Positions 53,897 to 64,000 of a stretch of DNA of 64,000 bases are shown piece after piece; positions within the stretch are counted from its first letter, which is position 1; each line of letters begins with the position of its first letter. The translations under genes and the position numbers were made by a program. Origin of the DNA: Isosphaeraceae bacterium EP7 (GTDB lineage Bacteria > Planctomycetota > Planctomycetia > Isosphaerales > Isosphaeraceae); contig CP151667.1 of assembly GCA_038400315.1 (NCBI GenBank), positions 6,211,174-6,275,173 on the forward strand, read 5' to 3'. The notes below the pieces were generated by a model. It saw nothing but the letters and a program-made list of their open reading frames with translations. It was not told the origin of the DNA and searched no databases.

Positions 53897-55336
53897 TCAA
53901 GAGTCGAGCTCGGCCTCGGACGCCAACGAAATATGGCGGATGATCGCGTCCAGGTCGTTGGGCACGATCACGGGGCGGTTGGCGAACCCGGCACGCTTGA
54001 CCCCGCGCGACCCGAGCACCTTCTCGAACTGCTCCTGGTCAGTGCCATGATAGGCCACCGTCGCGGTCGGGTCCTTCAACTGGTGCCCGGTCAGGATGCA
54101 GACAACCCGGTCGGACGGGGCAATGACCCCCTCCTCGCGCAGCCGCTTGGCCCCGGCCACCGACGCCGCGCTGGCGGGCTCGCAGCCCATGCCGCCGGCC
54201 CCCACCCAGGCCTTGGCGTCCAGAATCTCCTGGTCGCCCACCTGGCGCACCACGCCGTCGCAGAAGTCCAGCGCCCGCAAGCATTTCTTGAGGTTCACGG
54301 GGCGGTTGATCTCGATGGCCGACGCGATCGTGTTCGCCTTCGCGTTGGCGTCGGTCATCCGCTGATAGAACGAGCTGGTCGTGTCGTCCGAGGGCAGGCC
54401 GTCGTTCCATCGAAGGTCGTGGCTGTTGACCAGCTGCTCGAGCGTCTGGGCGCCCGACGCGTTGATGACCGCGAGCCGCGGAACACGATCGATCAGGCCG
54501 AGGGCCTTCAGCTCGATGAAGGCCTTGCCGAAGGCGCTGGAATTGCCCAGGTTGCCGCCGGGGACCACGATCCAGTCGGGGGGCTCCCAGGCGAGCGACT
54601 CCAGGACCCGGTACATGATGGCCTTCTGGCCTTCGAGCCGGAACGGATTCACCGAGTTCATCAGGTAGATGCCAAGCCGGTCGGCCACCTCGCGGACGCG
54701 GGCCATGGCGTCGTCGAAATCGCCGACGATCTGGATCGTCAGGGCGCCGTGGTCGAGCGCCTGGGCCAGCTTCCCGTAGGAGATCTTGCCCGATCCGATA
54801 AAGATGATCGCCTTGAAGCCGAACGACGTGGCGGAGCAGTAGACCGACAGGGCGGCCGAGGTGTTGCCCGTGCTGGCACAGGCCACGCGGCGGGCGCCGA
54901 CCATCCGCGCGTGGGTGAACGCGGCGGTCATCCCGTTGTCCTTGAAGCTGCCCGAGGGGTTCATCCCCTCATATTGCAGCAGCAGGTTGCCGGGATTCAT
55001 CCCGACGTGCACGCCCACCTTATCGGCGACCTGGAGCGGGGTCTGGCCCTCGCCAATCGTCACGACCATCTCGGGCGGGGCGAACGGGAGCAGCTCGCGG
55101 AACCGCCAGACGCCTGAGTAGTTCAGGGGGTTGAGCCGGTCCGTCCACTTGGCCTCGAATTCCGAGAGGCTCCGGGGCACGGGCAGCCGGTCCCAGTCAT
55201 ACACCACGTCGATCAGGTCGCCGCAGCGCGGGCAGGCGAAGACGGCCTGGTCGACGGCCAGCGTCTGGCCGCAAGCCGGGTTGATGCAGCGCTGGTAGGC
55301 GCGATCGGTCAGGACGCCGCCGGTCACCACGGCCAT
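53897..55336 (-). CDS. thrC: Threonine synthase
   Basis: This 479-residue PLP enzyme converts O-phosphohomoserine to threonine. An N-terminal zinc ribbon (C17, C22, C35, C38) precedes the PLP domain with K132 in '[16 protein letters not shown]', then '[15 protein letters not shown]' and '[19 protein letters not shown]' (the phosphate-binding loop). The start is ATG at MAVVTGGVL; the longer frame is not conserved. dapB follows, forming an amino-acid operon. Confidence 0.93.
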   Translation of the reverse strand: MAVVTGGVLTDRAYQRCINPACGQTLAVDQAVFACPRCGDLIDVVYDWDRLPVPRSLSEFEAKWTDRLNPLNYSGVWRFRELLPFAPPEMVVTIGEGQTPLQVADKVGVHVGMNPGNLLLQYEGMNPSGSFKDNGMTAAFTHARMVGARRVACASTGNTSAALSVYCSATSFGFKAIIFIGSGKISYGKLAQALDHGALTIQIVGDFDDAMARVREVADRLGIYLMNSVNPFRLEGQKAIMYRVLESLAWEPPDWIVVPGGNLGNSSAFGKAFIELKALGLIDRVPRLAVINASGAQTLEQLVNSHDLRWNDGLPSDDTTSSFYQRMTDANAKANTIASAIEINRPVNLKKCLRALDFCDGVVRQVGDQEILDAKAWVGAGGMGCEPASAASVAGAKRLREEGVIAPSDRVVCILTGHQLKDPTATVAYHGTDQEQFEKVLGSRGVKRAGFANRPVIVPNDLDAIIRHISLASEAELDS

Positions 55337-55475
55337 CTCGATGCCTCGCCTCGCCACGCGGACGTTCAGTCGGTCGATTGCGGGGATGCGCCAGGGTGTC
55401 CGGACCCCGGCAAGCTCTCGACTACTGTAACGACGTCGACGAGCGCCGGGCAAGCCGAAACCGGCCGGGGGGCCG

Positions 55476-55700
55476 TCAGACAAATCGCGACGTCGGATCC
55501 TGGAGCGTGGCGCCATCGCCGCCCGCGACCGGCCCGCTGTCGGGGTTCAGCCGCTCGTAGACCTCGTGGCGATGCACCTCGACGTCCGCCGGAGCCTCGA
55601 TGCCCAGCCGGACCTTGTCCCCCTGAATCCGGACCACGGTCACGACGATCGATTCGCCGATGTGTATCCGTTCTCCTACCTTGCGCGTCAGGACGAGCAT
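55476..55700 (-). CDS. csrA: Carbon storage regulator CsrA
   Basis: This 74-residue RNA-binding protein has the classical start [20 protein letters not shown] then '[29 protein letters not shown]'. CsrA binds GGA motifs in 5' leaders and represses or activates translation. The ATG follows a GAGGAG ribosome site at normal distance. It is monocistronic here. Confidence 0.95.
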   Translation of the reverse strand: MLVLTRKVGERIHIGESIVVTVVRIQGDKVRLGIEAPADVEVHRHEVYERLNPDSGPVAGGDGATLQDPTSRFV

Positions 55701-56053
55701 CGTTGTCTCACTCCTCGATTGGTGTCGGATCAAGGGCGTCTGCACGATGCATCCCGGCATTGGCCGCGCATCACGCGAGGTCTCCCGCGACGACTCCGAC
55801 GTCGGCGTGGACCTCAGCGTCCTCTGCATCACTTACGCCGAGCATGGAAGGATTGTGACGCCAGGCCTCGGGCCTCGAAAACCAGGACGTCAGGCACGAC
55901 CGGTTTAGGCGGCCAAGTTTGTCGAAGTTTCACTCACACAAGGGCTTGACGTTAAGATTCAATCTCATATGCTTTAACTTGCCTGGTTGATCTCTCCTCT
56001 ACGCTGGCATGTGCCTAAACACCAGTACTACACGAGACATCTTGAGGATTCTC
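55701..56053. other. Divergent intergenic region with ArsR-gene promoter
   Basis: This 353-base gap between csrA and the ArsR-family gene holds the promoter and palindrome at 55946-55973. Frames in the csrA-proximal part are shadows. Confidence 0.5.
55946..55973 (+). promoter_or_regulatory. Promoter and palindromic operator of the ArsR-family gene
   Basis: TTGACG (55946-55951) and TATGCT (55968-55973) are spaced by 16 bases. The spacer holds the exact palindrome AGATTCAATCT (55955-55965), positioned where a repressor would block RNA polymerase. It probably marks autoregulation. Confidence 0.55.
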
Positions 56054-56395
56054 ATGGCAGCGGCCCCCAAGAGCAGCACGTCTTCGAAGACCGTCAAGGT
56101 GGCCACTCCCGCCGGTCGCCCGCTGTCTGAAGTCCGTCGTGTCGCCGACCTGCTTAAGCAGGTCTCCGACCCCACCAGGCTTCAGATCCTGCTGCTGCTG
56201 GCCGAGAAGGAGCGGAATGTCTCGGAACTCTGCTCCGACCTGGGCACCCAGAGCCAGCCGGCCGTCAGCCATCACCTGGCCCTGCTCCGTCACGGTCGGC
56301 TGATCGAGCCCCGCCGCTCCGGCAAGCACAATTTCTACTACCTGACCGATGGCGGTCGCGACCTCACCGCGGTCGTCGACACCGTCATCGGCTGA
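56054..56395 (+). CDS. ArsR-family transcriptional regulator
   Basis: This 113-residue winged-helix protein has 'VADLLKQVSDPTRLQILLLLAEKERNVSELCSDLGTQSQPAVSHHLALLRHGRLIEPRRSGKHNFYYLTDGG', the complete ArsR fold. The alpha3 segment ELCSDLG has only one Cys (the arsenic sensor motif is ELCVCDL), so metal sensing by the classical site is unlikely. The N-terminus is Ser/Thr/Lys-rich. The start is ATG at 56054 after GAGGA. Confidence 0.9.
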   Translation: MAAAPKSSTSSKTVKVATPAGRPLSEVRRVADLLKQVSDPTRLQILLLLAEKERNVSELCSDLGTQSQPAVSHHLALLRHGRLIEPRRSGKHNFYYLTDGGRDLTAVVDTVIG

Positions 56396-56406
56396 CACCA
56401 GCCGTC

Positions 56407-56446
56407 GGGCCCACGAGCGATGACGCTCGCCCGTCACCCGGCCCGT
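56407..56446. terminator. Nested hairpin between convergent genes
   Basis: CGAGCG-ATGA-CGCTCG (56415-56430) is flanked by CGGGCC (56407-56412) and GGCCCG (56441-56446). It lies between the ArsR-family gene end and the convergent Sua5-YwlE gene end. It is weak evidence for a shared terminator. Confidence 0.35.
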
Positions 56447-56470
56447 GCATCTCGAGTCGAGTCGGCACCG

Positions 56471-57595
56471 CTAAGCCTGCCCCCGGGCGATGACGCCCAA
56501 TTCATCGAGCAAGTGACGCAGGTGCGACTCGATCTCGCGGGCCGTTTCCAGGTAGACCTCGCGCCCGGACCCGATCGGGTCGTCCAGATCGCCCCCCCTC
56601 GGGTCGAGGAGCCTCGCCTTCGGCCTCGCCTCGGGCGCCTGCTCGAGCAGGATCTCCAGGTGGTCGGCCGTCATCGCCAGGACATGGTCCGCGGCCGAGG
56701 CCAGCGAGGCCGTGATCATCCGGCTGGCGTGGTCCTTCAGCGACCCGCCGCGTGACCGGACCACCTCGACGGCGTACGCCGCGGCCGGCATGCCCGGGTG
56801 GGCCGCCACCCCGGCCGACATCACCACGAACCCGTGGTCCTCGAGCGCCCCGGGATCGCAGCCGAGACGACGCGCCAACTCCGCCTTACAAAGCGCCTCG
56901 GCCATCGGACTGCGGCAGGTATTGCCCGTGCAGACGAACAGGATCAACGTGCCCGACATCCTCTTTAACTCCTCGGGACCGGCCGCCCCTTCGCTCAGGA
57001 TCGTCCAGCGCTCGCCCTCGACGAGCACGACCGTCGGCGCGTGACCCCGCTCGGCCGGGCCATCATCGATCAGGATGTCGCACCGAGGTCCCGCCTCCAG
57101 GTCGTCCACCCGGGCGACGGTCCCCGACAGCACGACCGGCCCCGGCAGCAGCCGCAAGACCTCGCGCAGCAACGGGTGGGCGGGCGCCCTCAGCGAGATC
57201 GACGAGTCGCGGACAACCTGGGCCCGCACCGTGCCGGGCAGGCGCGACGCCAGGCCGTCGGCGACTTGGCCCCGGAAGACCAGGGTCAGGGGACCGGGCC
57301 AACCTCGCCTGGCCAGCCTGAGGGCAGCCGGACTGACATCAGGCACCCAGTCGGCCACCTCGTCGGCCCCCTTCACAAAGAGGGACGGCAATGGCCCTTC
57401 GGCCCCTTCGGGCATGCCCAGGCGTGCCACCGCATCGGGCTTCAGCGCGCTGGCGACCAGGCCGTAAGCGTCGCCCGTCGGCAGGCCCACGACGCCCCCC
57501 TGAGCCAGGCAGGCGACCACCCGATGCACCACGTCCCGGGGGTCGTCCGCTCGCCTCAAGTCGATGCGTTCCGGCTTGGTTCCGGGCTCGGCCAT
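56471..57595 (-). CDS. Fusion of a Sua5/YrdC-like domain and a YwlE-like arginine phosphatase
   Basis: This 374-residue protein joins two parts. Residues about 20-205 are a Sua5/YrdC-type domain (VGLPTGDAYGLVASAL, 'GWPGPLTLVFRG', 'SISLRAPAHPLLREVLR'). From residue 213 a low-molecular-weight phosphatase follows: 'LFVCTGNTCRSPMAEALCKAEL' with nucleophile C222, R228 and T226, and a C-terminal 'LLDPRGGDLDDPIG' acid loop. The Thr in CTGNTCRS is what marks YwlE-type protein-arginine phosphatases. The Sua5 part lacks the K-x-R and SAN signatures, so it may not make threonylcarbamoyl-AMP. Confidence 0.82.
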   Translation of the reverse strand: MAEPGTKPERIDLRRADDPRDVVHRVVACLAQGGVVGLPTGDAYGLVASALKPDAVARLGMPEGAEGPLPSLFVKGADEVADWVPDVSPAALRLARRGWPGPLTLVFRGQVADGLASRLPGTVRAQVVRDSSISLRAPAHPLLREVLRLLPGPVVLSGTVARVDDLEAGPRCDILIDDGPAERGHAPTVVLVEGERWTILSEGAAGPEELKRMSGTLILFVCTGNTCRSPMAEALCKAELARRLGCDPGALEDHGFVVMSAGVAAHPGMPAAAYAVEVVRSRGGSLKDHASRMITASLASAADHVLAMTADHLEILLEQAPEARPKARLLDPRGGDLDDPIGSGREVYLETAREIESHLRHLLDELGVIARGQA

Positions 57596-58170
57596 GAATC
57601 GTCCGCCGTCGTGATCGGGAGCCGGTGAACCGAGCCCGCGCCGGCGCGGACTCGCCTCCCCCACTCTACGAATTCGCCACTCGGCCGGTCAATCCGGCCC
57701 GCCCGGCCTGCGATCAACCGGGCCTGCCGCCCCTCGCTCACGCGCGTGAATGGGGTCAATTGGCATTGCCACGCCTAAATAATCAGTCGCTTCCCTATGA
57801 GCCGTCGAAATCGGCCGAAGATCGCCGGGCCCGCCTTCGTTCTCTCAGACCGATTTAAACTTGTGCAATCTTGGGTCGATGAGGAGGCCCCGGGCGTCGA
57901 CGACATCACCGGGACCCCATCAAGCCCAGGGCTCGGCCCCCCCGCCGGGGATGAGAAACCACCGACGTCCGATCCGAAGGCCGACGTCAGATGGCGATGT
58001 CCTGGAGGTTCAACCTCCCGCCCGAATGATCCGAGGCTCGGGCCCCTGCCCGGCGCGCGAGGGCAAGTCCGCCGGACCGTCGTCGCTCGCTCGTTTTGGT
58101 GTTAGAATCCGTGAGACCATCGCCGGTCGGACGGTCGACCGGCCAGGTTTCCCGGGAGGTCGTCGTTCTC
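57596..58170. other. Divergent intergenic region before galE
   Basis: This region is 575 bases long. Short frames (for example 57797-58105 plus) lack family similarity and strong third-position GC. A TAGAAT box at 58103-58108, 63 bases before the galE ATG, is a candidate -10 without a clear -35. Confidence 0.5.
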
Positions 58171-59160
58171 ATGCGCATCCTGGTCGTCGGCGGTGCGGGA
58201 TATATCGGCAGCCACGCAGTCCGCAGCCTGATCGGGGCCGGGCACTTCGTCAAGGTGTTCGACAACCTCGACGCGGGGCACCGCGCGGCCGTGCCCGAGG
58301 GGTTGCTCATCCGGGGCGACCTGGCCGAGCGCGAGGCCGTCGAGGATGCGCTGCTGGCCCACCGGATCGACGCGGTGATGCACTTCGCCGCGTTCACGTC
58401 GGTGCCCGAGAGCGTGGCTGACCCGTCCAAGTATTATCGCAATAACCTCATCGGCACCCTCAACCTGCTTGAGGCGATGCGTTCGACGGGCGCCCGATCG
58501 ATCGTCTTCTCCAGCACCGCGGCCGTCTACGGAGCCCCCGACGCCGGGGCGATCTCCGAGCAGAGCCCGACGCGGCCCATCAACCCTTACGGCTTCACCA
58601 AGCTGACGATGGAGCGGGCCCTGGCCGACTACGCCGCCGCCTACGGCTTCGGCTTCGCCGTGCTGCGTTACTTCAACGCCTGCGGCGCCTCCGCTGACGG
58701 CACGATCGGCGAGGACCATTCGCCCGAGACCCACCTCATCCCGATCATCCTCCAGGTCGCCCTCGGCCAGCGCCCGCATCTCTCCGTCTTCGGGTCCGAC
58801 TACCCGACTCCCGACGGCACGTGCATCCGCGACTATATCCACGTCGAAGACCTGGCCGAGGCCCATCGGCTGGTGCTCGGGCAGATCTCTCCCGGCAAGG
58901 GCCTGACGTATAACGTCGGGACCGGCAAGGGGTTCAGCGTCCGCGAGGTCATCGAGTCGGCTCGCCGCGTCACCGGCCGGCCGATCGCGGTCGTCGAGCA
59001 CGACCGCCGGCCGGGCGACCCGCCTTCCCTGGTGGCGTCGTCGGACGCGATCAAGCGTGACCTCGGCTGGACGCCCCGCTACGACGAAATCGACGCGATC
59101 GTCGCCTCGGCCTGGGCCTGGCACTCGTCCCACCCCCGGGGCTATGCCGATACTCGCTGA
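58171..59160 (+). CDS. galE: UDP-glucose 4-epimerase
   Basis: This 329-residue enzyme interconverts UDP-glucose and UDP-galactose. It has 'VVGGAGYIGSHAVRSLI', 'VMHFAAFTSVPESVADPSKYYRNN', 'IVFSSTAAVYGAP', YxxxK in 'NPYGFTKLTMERAL' and 'RYFNACGASADGTIGEDH'. The ATG start has GGGAGGT upstream. It and the UXS gene supply nucleotide sugars for envelope polysaccharides. Confidence 0.95.
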   Translation: MRILVVGGAGYIGSHAVRSLIGAGHFVKVFDNLDAGHRAAVPEGLLIRGDLAEREAVEDALLAHRIDAVMHFAAFTSVPESVADPSKYYRNNLIGTLNLLEAMRSTGARSIVFSSTAAVYGAPDAGAISEQSPTRPINPYGFTKLTMERALADYAAAYGFGFAVLRYFNACGASADGTIGEDHSPETHLIPIILQVALGQRPHLSVFGSDYPTPDGTCIRDYIHVEDLAEAHRLVLGQISPGKGLTYNVGTGKGFSVREVIESARRVTGRPIAVVEHDRRPGDPPSLVASSDAIKRDLGWTPRYDEIDAIVASAWAWHSSHPRGYADTR

Positions 59161-59351
59161 GGCCAGGGCGTCGCCCTTCACCGGGCTCGCCCATGCTAGG
59201 GTGGTCACCTGATCACCTTGATGGGAACAGGCGATCATGGTATTCCGATGAACCGTATGGTCGCTGCGTGTTACGCCGCGACCAACGGCCGTTGCGCGCC
59301 CGACCGCGTCGGGGTGCCTCGGGCAGATCGGGGTCGGGACGAGGGGGCGTG

Positions 59352-60419
59352 ATGGCCGACACGGAGTCGTCGCTGGCGAAGATGCTGCTAGGGGAGCTCT
59401 CGACGCTCGAGCCGGGGCAGGAGGCGGTCTGCTACGCGGCGCTCGCGGAGAAGACCCGGGCCTTCACGAAGATGCAGTCTCCCTATTGGAAGTGCGTCTT
59501 CTCGGACCGCTACGCCAAGCGAGACTTCATGCTCTGGTCGGACGACCCCCTGCACGAGCGGGCCGCTACCTGGGCCGACGGCCTGGTCTATCGCCTTCAC
59601 GTCGCCAGCCGCAGCTCGCCGCGAGGGACCACGGTCCGGGTCCTCAGCATCCGCGAGGTCTCGATCGAAGATGCCGAGGAAGGCTACAGGGTCTCCGACG
59701 TCTATGAGGCGTCGAGGTTCGAGCCCGAGGAGTCGATCCAGGCGATCTACAAGATCGTCGGCGAGTGTATCGACGATAAGTATCTCCGCGAACTGGTCTT
59801 GCGGATCTTCCAGCAGCACGACGCGGCGATCCGCGAGATGCCGGCGGCCAAGAGCATGCACCACGCCTTCACCGGCGGCCTGCTCGAGCACATCCGCAGC
59901 ATGGCCCGCGTCTGCGCCTCGTTGGCCAAGCATTACGGCCGCTATTACCACGACCTCGACCCTCCCTTGAATTGCAGCCTGATCGTGGCCGCGGGCATCC
60001 TGCACGACGTCGGCAAGCTTTACGAGCTGGAATATCACCCGGTCGCCGCCCGCTACACCACGCTCGGCCAGCTGATCGGCCACGTCGTGATGGGCCGCGA
60101 CATGGTCCGCGCGGCGGCCGCCGAGATCGAGGGGTTCCCCGTGGAGACGCTGCTTCAGCTGGAGCACGCGATCCTGGCGCACCACGGCAAGCGCGAGTTC
60201 GGCGCCCCGGTGCTGCCGGCGACCCTGGAAGCCCTGATCGTCTCGTATGCCGACGACCTCGACGCCAAGATCAACCAGGCCGCGCAGGCCCGCCTGCGGT
60301 CCAACAGCACGGCCGAGTTCACCGAGGACATCTTCTTCGGCGCGGAACGCAGGCGCATTTACAAGGGCGTGCGATCCGAGCAGGAACGCGACACAGGTCC
60401 GTGCGACCCCGACTCCTGA
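59352..60419 (+). CDS. YhaM-like HD-domain protein
   Basis: This 355-residue protein has an N-terminal domain that fits an OB-fold ('YWKCVFSDRYAKRDFMLWSDDP', 'VRVLSIREVSI') and an HD phosphohydrolase domain (HHAFTGGLLEHI...'VAAGILHDVGKLYELEY'...'HAILAHHGKREFGAPVLPATLEALIVSYADDLDAKIN'). The order OB then HD is that of YhaM 3'-5' exoribonuclease; the HD metal ligands are present. The start is ATG with a GTG one codon earlier. It stands alone between galE and the lipoprotein gene. Confidence 0.85.
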   Translation: MADTESSLAKMLLGELSTLEPGQEAVCYAALAEKTRAFTKMQSPYWKCVFSDRYAKRDFMLWSDDPLHERAATWADGLVYRLHVASRSSPRGTTVRVLSIREVSIEDAEEGYRVSDVYEASRFEPEESIQAIYKIVGECIDDKYLRELVLRIFQQHDAAIREMPAAKSMHHAFTGGLLEHIRSMARVCASLAKHYGRYYHDLDPPLNCSLIVAAGILHDVGKLYELEYHPVAARYTTLGQLIGHVVMGRDMVRAAAAEIEGFPVETLLQLEHAILAHHGKREFGAPVLPATLEALIVSYADDLDAKINQAAQARLRSNSTAEFTEDIFFGAERRRIYKGVRSEQERDTGPCDPDS

Positions 60420-60448
60420 GCCTTCCGGAAACCCCCGGACAATGCCCG

Positions 60449-60477
60449 TTGGCGACGGCCCGCCCCGGCCTTACAAT
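60449..60477 (+). promoter_or_regulatory. Promoter of the metal-binding lipoprotein gene
   Basis: TTGGCG (60449-60454) and TACAAT (60472-60477) have 17-base spacing, about 80 bases before the ATG at 60558. Confidence 0.5.
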
Positions 60478-60557
60478 GAGGCCTCCTCCGCCCCCGGCGT
60501 CCGCTGGAAGCCGTGGAGTCGGCGGACGAAACACGACCCACGGGATATCACACCGCG

Positions 60558-61133
60558 ATGAAACTCGAACGATCCTTGATGTGGGCGGCCCTGCCCCTGA
60601 TCGCCCTGGTCGGCTGTACCGACCCGAACATGACCAACGAGCCGCCCGCCAACCCGCCCGCCGTCACGGCCCCCGGCACGGCCCCCGGCACGGAACCGAT
60701 CCAGCCCGAACACGCCGAGGGCAAGGACAAGCCGGGCACGCCCGCCCCCGCGCCGGTCGAGGCCGTCCCGACCCCCGCACCGGCCGAGGTCAAGCCGGCC
60801 GAGCCGACCCCGACCCCCGCTCCGACCCCGGCCCCGGCCCCGGCCGAACCGAAGGACGCCCCCGCGCCGGCCTCCGCCGACCCGAAGGACGCCCCGAAGA
60901 GCGTCGAGCTCAGCGCCGACGAGATCGACGCGATCAAGAAGCTGCCCGAGGCCGACCGCGGCATCGCCCTGGCGCAGCTGGTCTGCCCGGTGAGCGACGA
61001 GCACCTCGGCTCGATGGACGTGCCGGTGAAGGTCTCCAGCGACGGCAAGGTCGCGTTCCTCTGCTGCAAGGGCTGCAAGAGCGACTTCGACAAGGACCCG
61101 AAGGCGATCTTCGACAAAATCGCCAAGAAATGA
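60558..61133 (+). CDS. Lipoprotein with Pro/Ala-rich linker and Cys-rich metal-binding domain
   Basis: This 191-residue protein has a lipobox (ALVGC, Cys20). Residues 36-115 are a low-complexity Pro/Ala/Glu linker (PTPAPAEVKPAEPTPTPAP and PAPAPAEPKDAPAPASA). The C-terminal domain (about 143-188) has 'QLVCPVSDEHLGSMDVPVKV' and 'VAFLCCKGCKSDFDKDP': CPVS...LGSMD and CCxxC are typical of a small heavy-metal-binding domain common in Planctomycetota. Copper handling is a guess. It has its own promoter (60449-60477). Confidence 0.75.
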   Translation: MKLERSLMWAALPLIALVGCTDPNMTNEPPANPPAVTAPGTAPGTEPIQPEHAEGKDKPGTPAPAPVEAVPTPAPAEVKPAEPTPTPAPTPAPAPAEPKDAPAPASADPKDAPKSVELSADEIDAIKKLPEADRGIALAQLVCPVSDEHLGSMDVPVKVSSDGKVAFLCCKGCKSDFDKDPKAIFDKIAKK

Positions 61134-61634
61134 CCTGAGAGCCCGCCCTCCGGTCTGCCCTCGAATTGTCGGGGGCAGGCCTCCCCGTCCCCGATCCTGC
61201 GCCGGCTGGGAGATTCGGGGAACTTCTCTCCGGGGCTGGCGATCCCGCGAACTGCTTGCTAGAATGCGCCCCCGGTGATAGAGGTGTTCGCGCGCGATCC
61301 GAGGTTGTCCCCGCCGCAGGCGCGGCGGTCGCCGCCCAGGATCGCATGCGGACCTGCCTGGCCGGATCCCCTCCGAAAGGCAACCCGGCGTCCCACTCGG
61401 GACGTCCGAGCCCGCCTCGACCGAGGCCGACGTCGGCCGCCAACTCCCCCTTCGCCTCGTGTGCTTGGCCCTCCCGCTGATGCGTCCGGTTTCCCGGCCT
61501 CTCCCGCATCGCCAGGACGAGCCCGACCGCCCCGCTCCGGCCCATGCCGGGCCCGATCTTCGCCGATCGGCCTGCCCGCCATGCCGCACTCGTCCTCCCA
61601 AACAACCCCTCGCTCGCTCGGAGTCCTCGGACCC
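61134..61634. other. Leader region of the glutamine synthetase gene
   Basis: This region has 501 bases without a gene. A TAGAAT box at 61260-61265 with TGGCGA 17 bases upstream (61237-61242) is a weak promoter, which would leave a leader of about 365 bases. An in-frame ATG at 61581 adds 18 residues to glnN and cannot be excluded. No riboswitch-like structure was recognised. Confidence 0.45.
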
Positions 61635-63821
<2,187 letters not shown>

Positions 63822-63864
63822 TCGTTCGACCTTAAACGTCGATGATCTTTCTTGATAGAGTTTA

Positions 63865-63897
63865 AGGGCCCGGCCGGGCGACGTTCGGCCGGGCCCT
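63865..63897 (+). terminator. Terminator hairpin after glnN
   Basis: There is an 11-bp perfect stem (63865-63875 with 63887-63897) and an 11-base loop, 44 bases after the glnN stop. It has no T-tract. Confidence 0.7.
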
Positions 63898-64000
63898 GTC
63901 GCATGAACGCCCGAGAATCTGCTGATTCGAGCAGCCAAGATCACTGGCAAAAACCGGTGGCGAATATCTTCGACGATTCGGGCAGGCTAAAGGAGGCTAT
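63898..64000. other. Right edge, no feature seen
   Basis: These 103 bases after the glnN terminator hold no recognisable gene start before the window ends. Confidence 0.4.

Noticed and set aside
57797-58105. Plus-strand frame of 102 codons before galE
   Set aside because: Third codon positions are only moderately GC, the translation has no recognisable feature, and no ribosome site is clear.

Overview
This window is a stretch of GC-rich bacterial chromosome that reads as Planctomycetota, most likely the Isosphaerales/Isosphaeraceae side of the phylum (the phylum call is firm; the family is inference). The indicators are two DUF1559 prepilin-like proteins with an H-X9-DG motif, two DUF1501 proteins, a giant PSD1-type cytochrome c protein (DUF1549/DUF1553), a LEPR-XLL-like secreted protein, an 'NRRNAMRSTGPRT' family protein, a DUF1559-plus-small-lipoprotein gene pattern, and short tandem repeats whose reverse strand reads ETNPF/RNEPI. 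LpxB indicates a lipid A outer membrane. I see no rRNA, tRNA, CRISPR array, insertion sequence or prophage.

Layout. 1-4.4 kb: VanZ-like fragment (cut by the window edge), a LarA-like protein that lacks the LarA catalytic residues, a five-unit ~41-bp repeat array between convergent genes, a DUF1501 protein and a small secreted unknown. 4.5-17.1 kb: a large secreted glycosidase-like protein, two prepilin/lipoprotein pairs, a DUF255 thioredoxin-fold protein, an HdeD-like membrane protein, lpxB, and a redoxin/cytochrome c/copper-monooxygenase fusion. 17.1-23.5 kb: VOC protein, an osmoprotectant ABC importer (ATPase plus fused binding-protein/permease), the egtB-egtD ergothioneine pair and the LEPR-XLL protein. 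23.5-33.2 kb (all minus): DUF1501 + PSD1 secreted module, a Tat-exported unknown, a BaiN-like flavoprotein, an SMI1/KNR4 protein and miaB. 33.2-43 kb: an AT-richer intergenic island with a coding remnant, a pentapeptide-repeat protein, then a long minus-strand run: ABC-2 ATPase, permease, GldG-like protein, DUF4340 protein, def, fmt, serine hydrolase. 43.2-46.4 kb: a VapBC-type toxin-antitoxin pair, a second HicA-like/HTH pair that looks like an unrecognised toxin-antitoxin module, and the STGPRT protein. 46.6-51.1 kb: two translationally coupled membrane-anchored SPFH proteins with internal 58-residue repeats, a small anchored protein and a DUF493 protein. 51.1-64 kb: a translationally coupled trio (zinc-ribbon protein, cyclic-phosphate receiver protein, UDP-glucuronate decarboxylase), dapB, threonine synthase, csrA, an ArsR-type regulator, a Sua5-YwlE fusion, galE, a YhaM-like HD phosphohydrolase, a metal-binding lipoprotein and type III glutamine synthetase.

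The most interesting items are (1) the SPFH pair, each carrying three PGxYxxNP modules in front of the SPFH domain with an exact 58-residue period in the first protein, an architecture resembling a membrane-tethered major-vault-protein; (2) the HicA-like/HTH two-gene cassette beside vapBC; (3) the redoxin-cytochrome c-PHM fusion, which retains all six copper ligands; (4) an 11-bp palindrome shared by two strong promoters, one of which drives an ArsR-family gene; (5) the AT-rich island with a broken reading frame. Gene functions are read from sequence motifs recalled from family knowledge; no database search was run.
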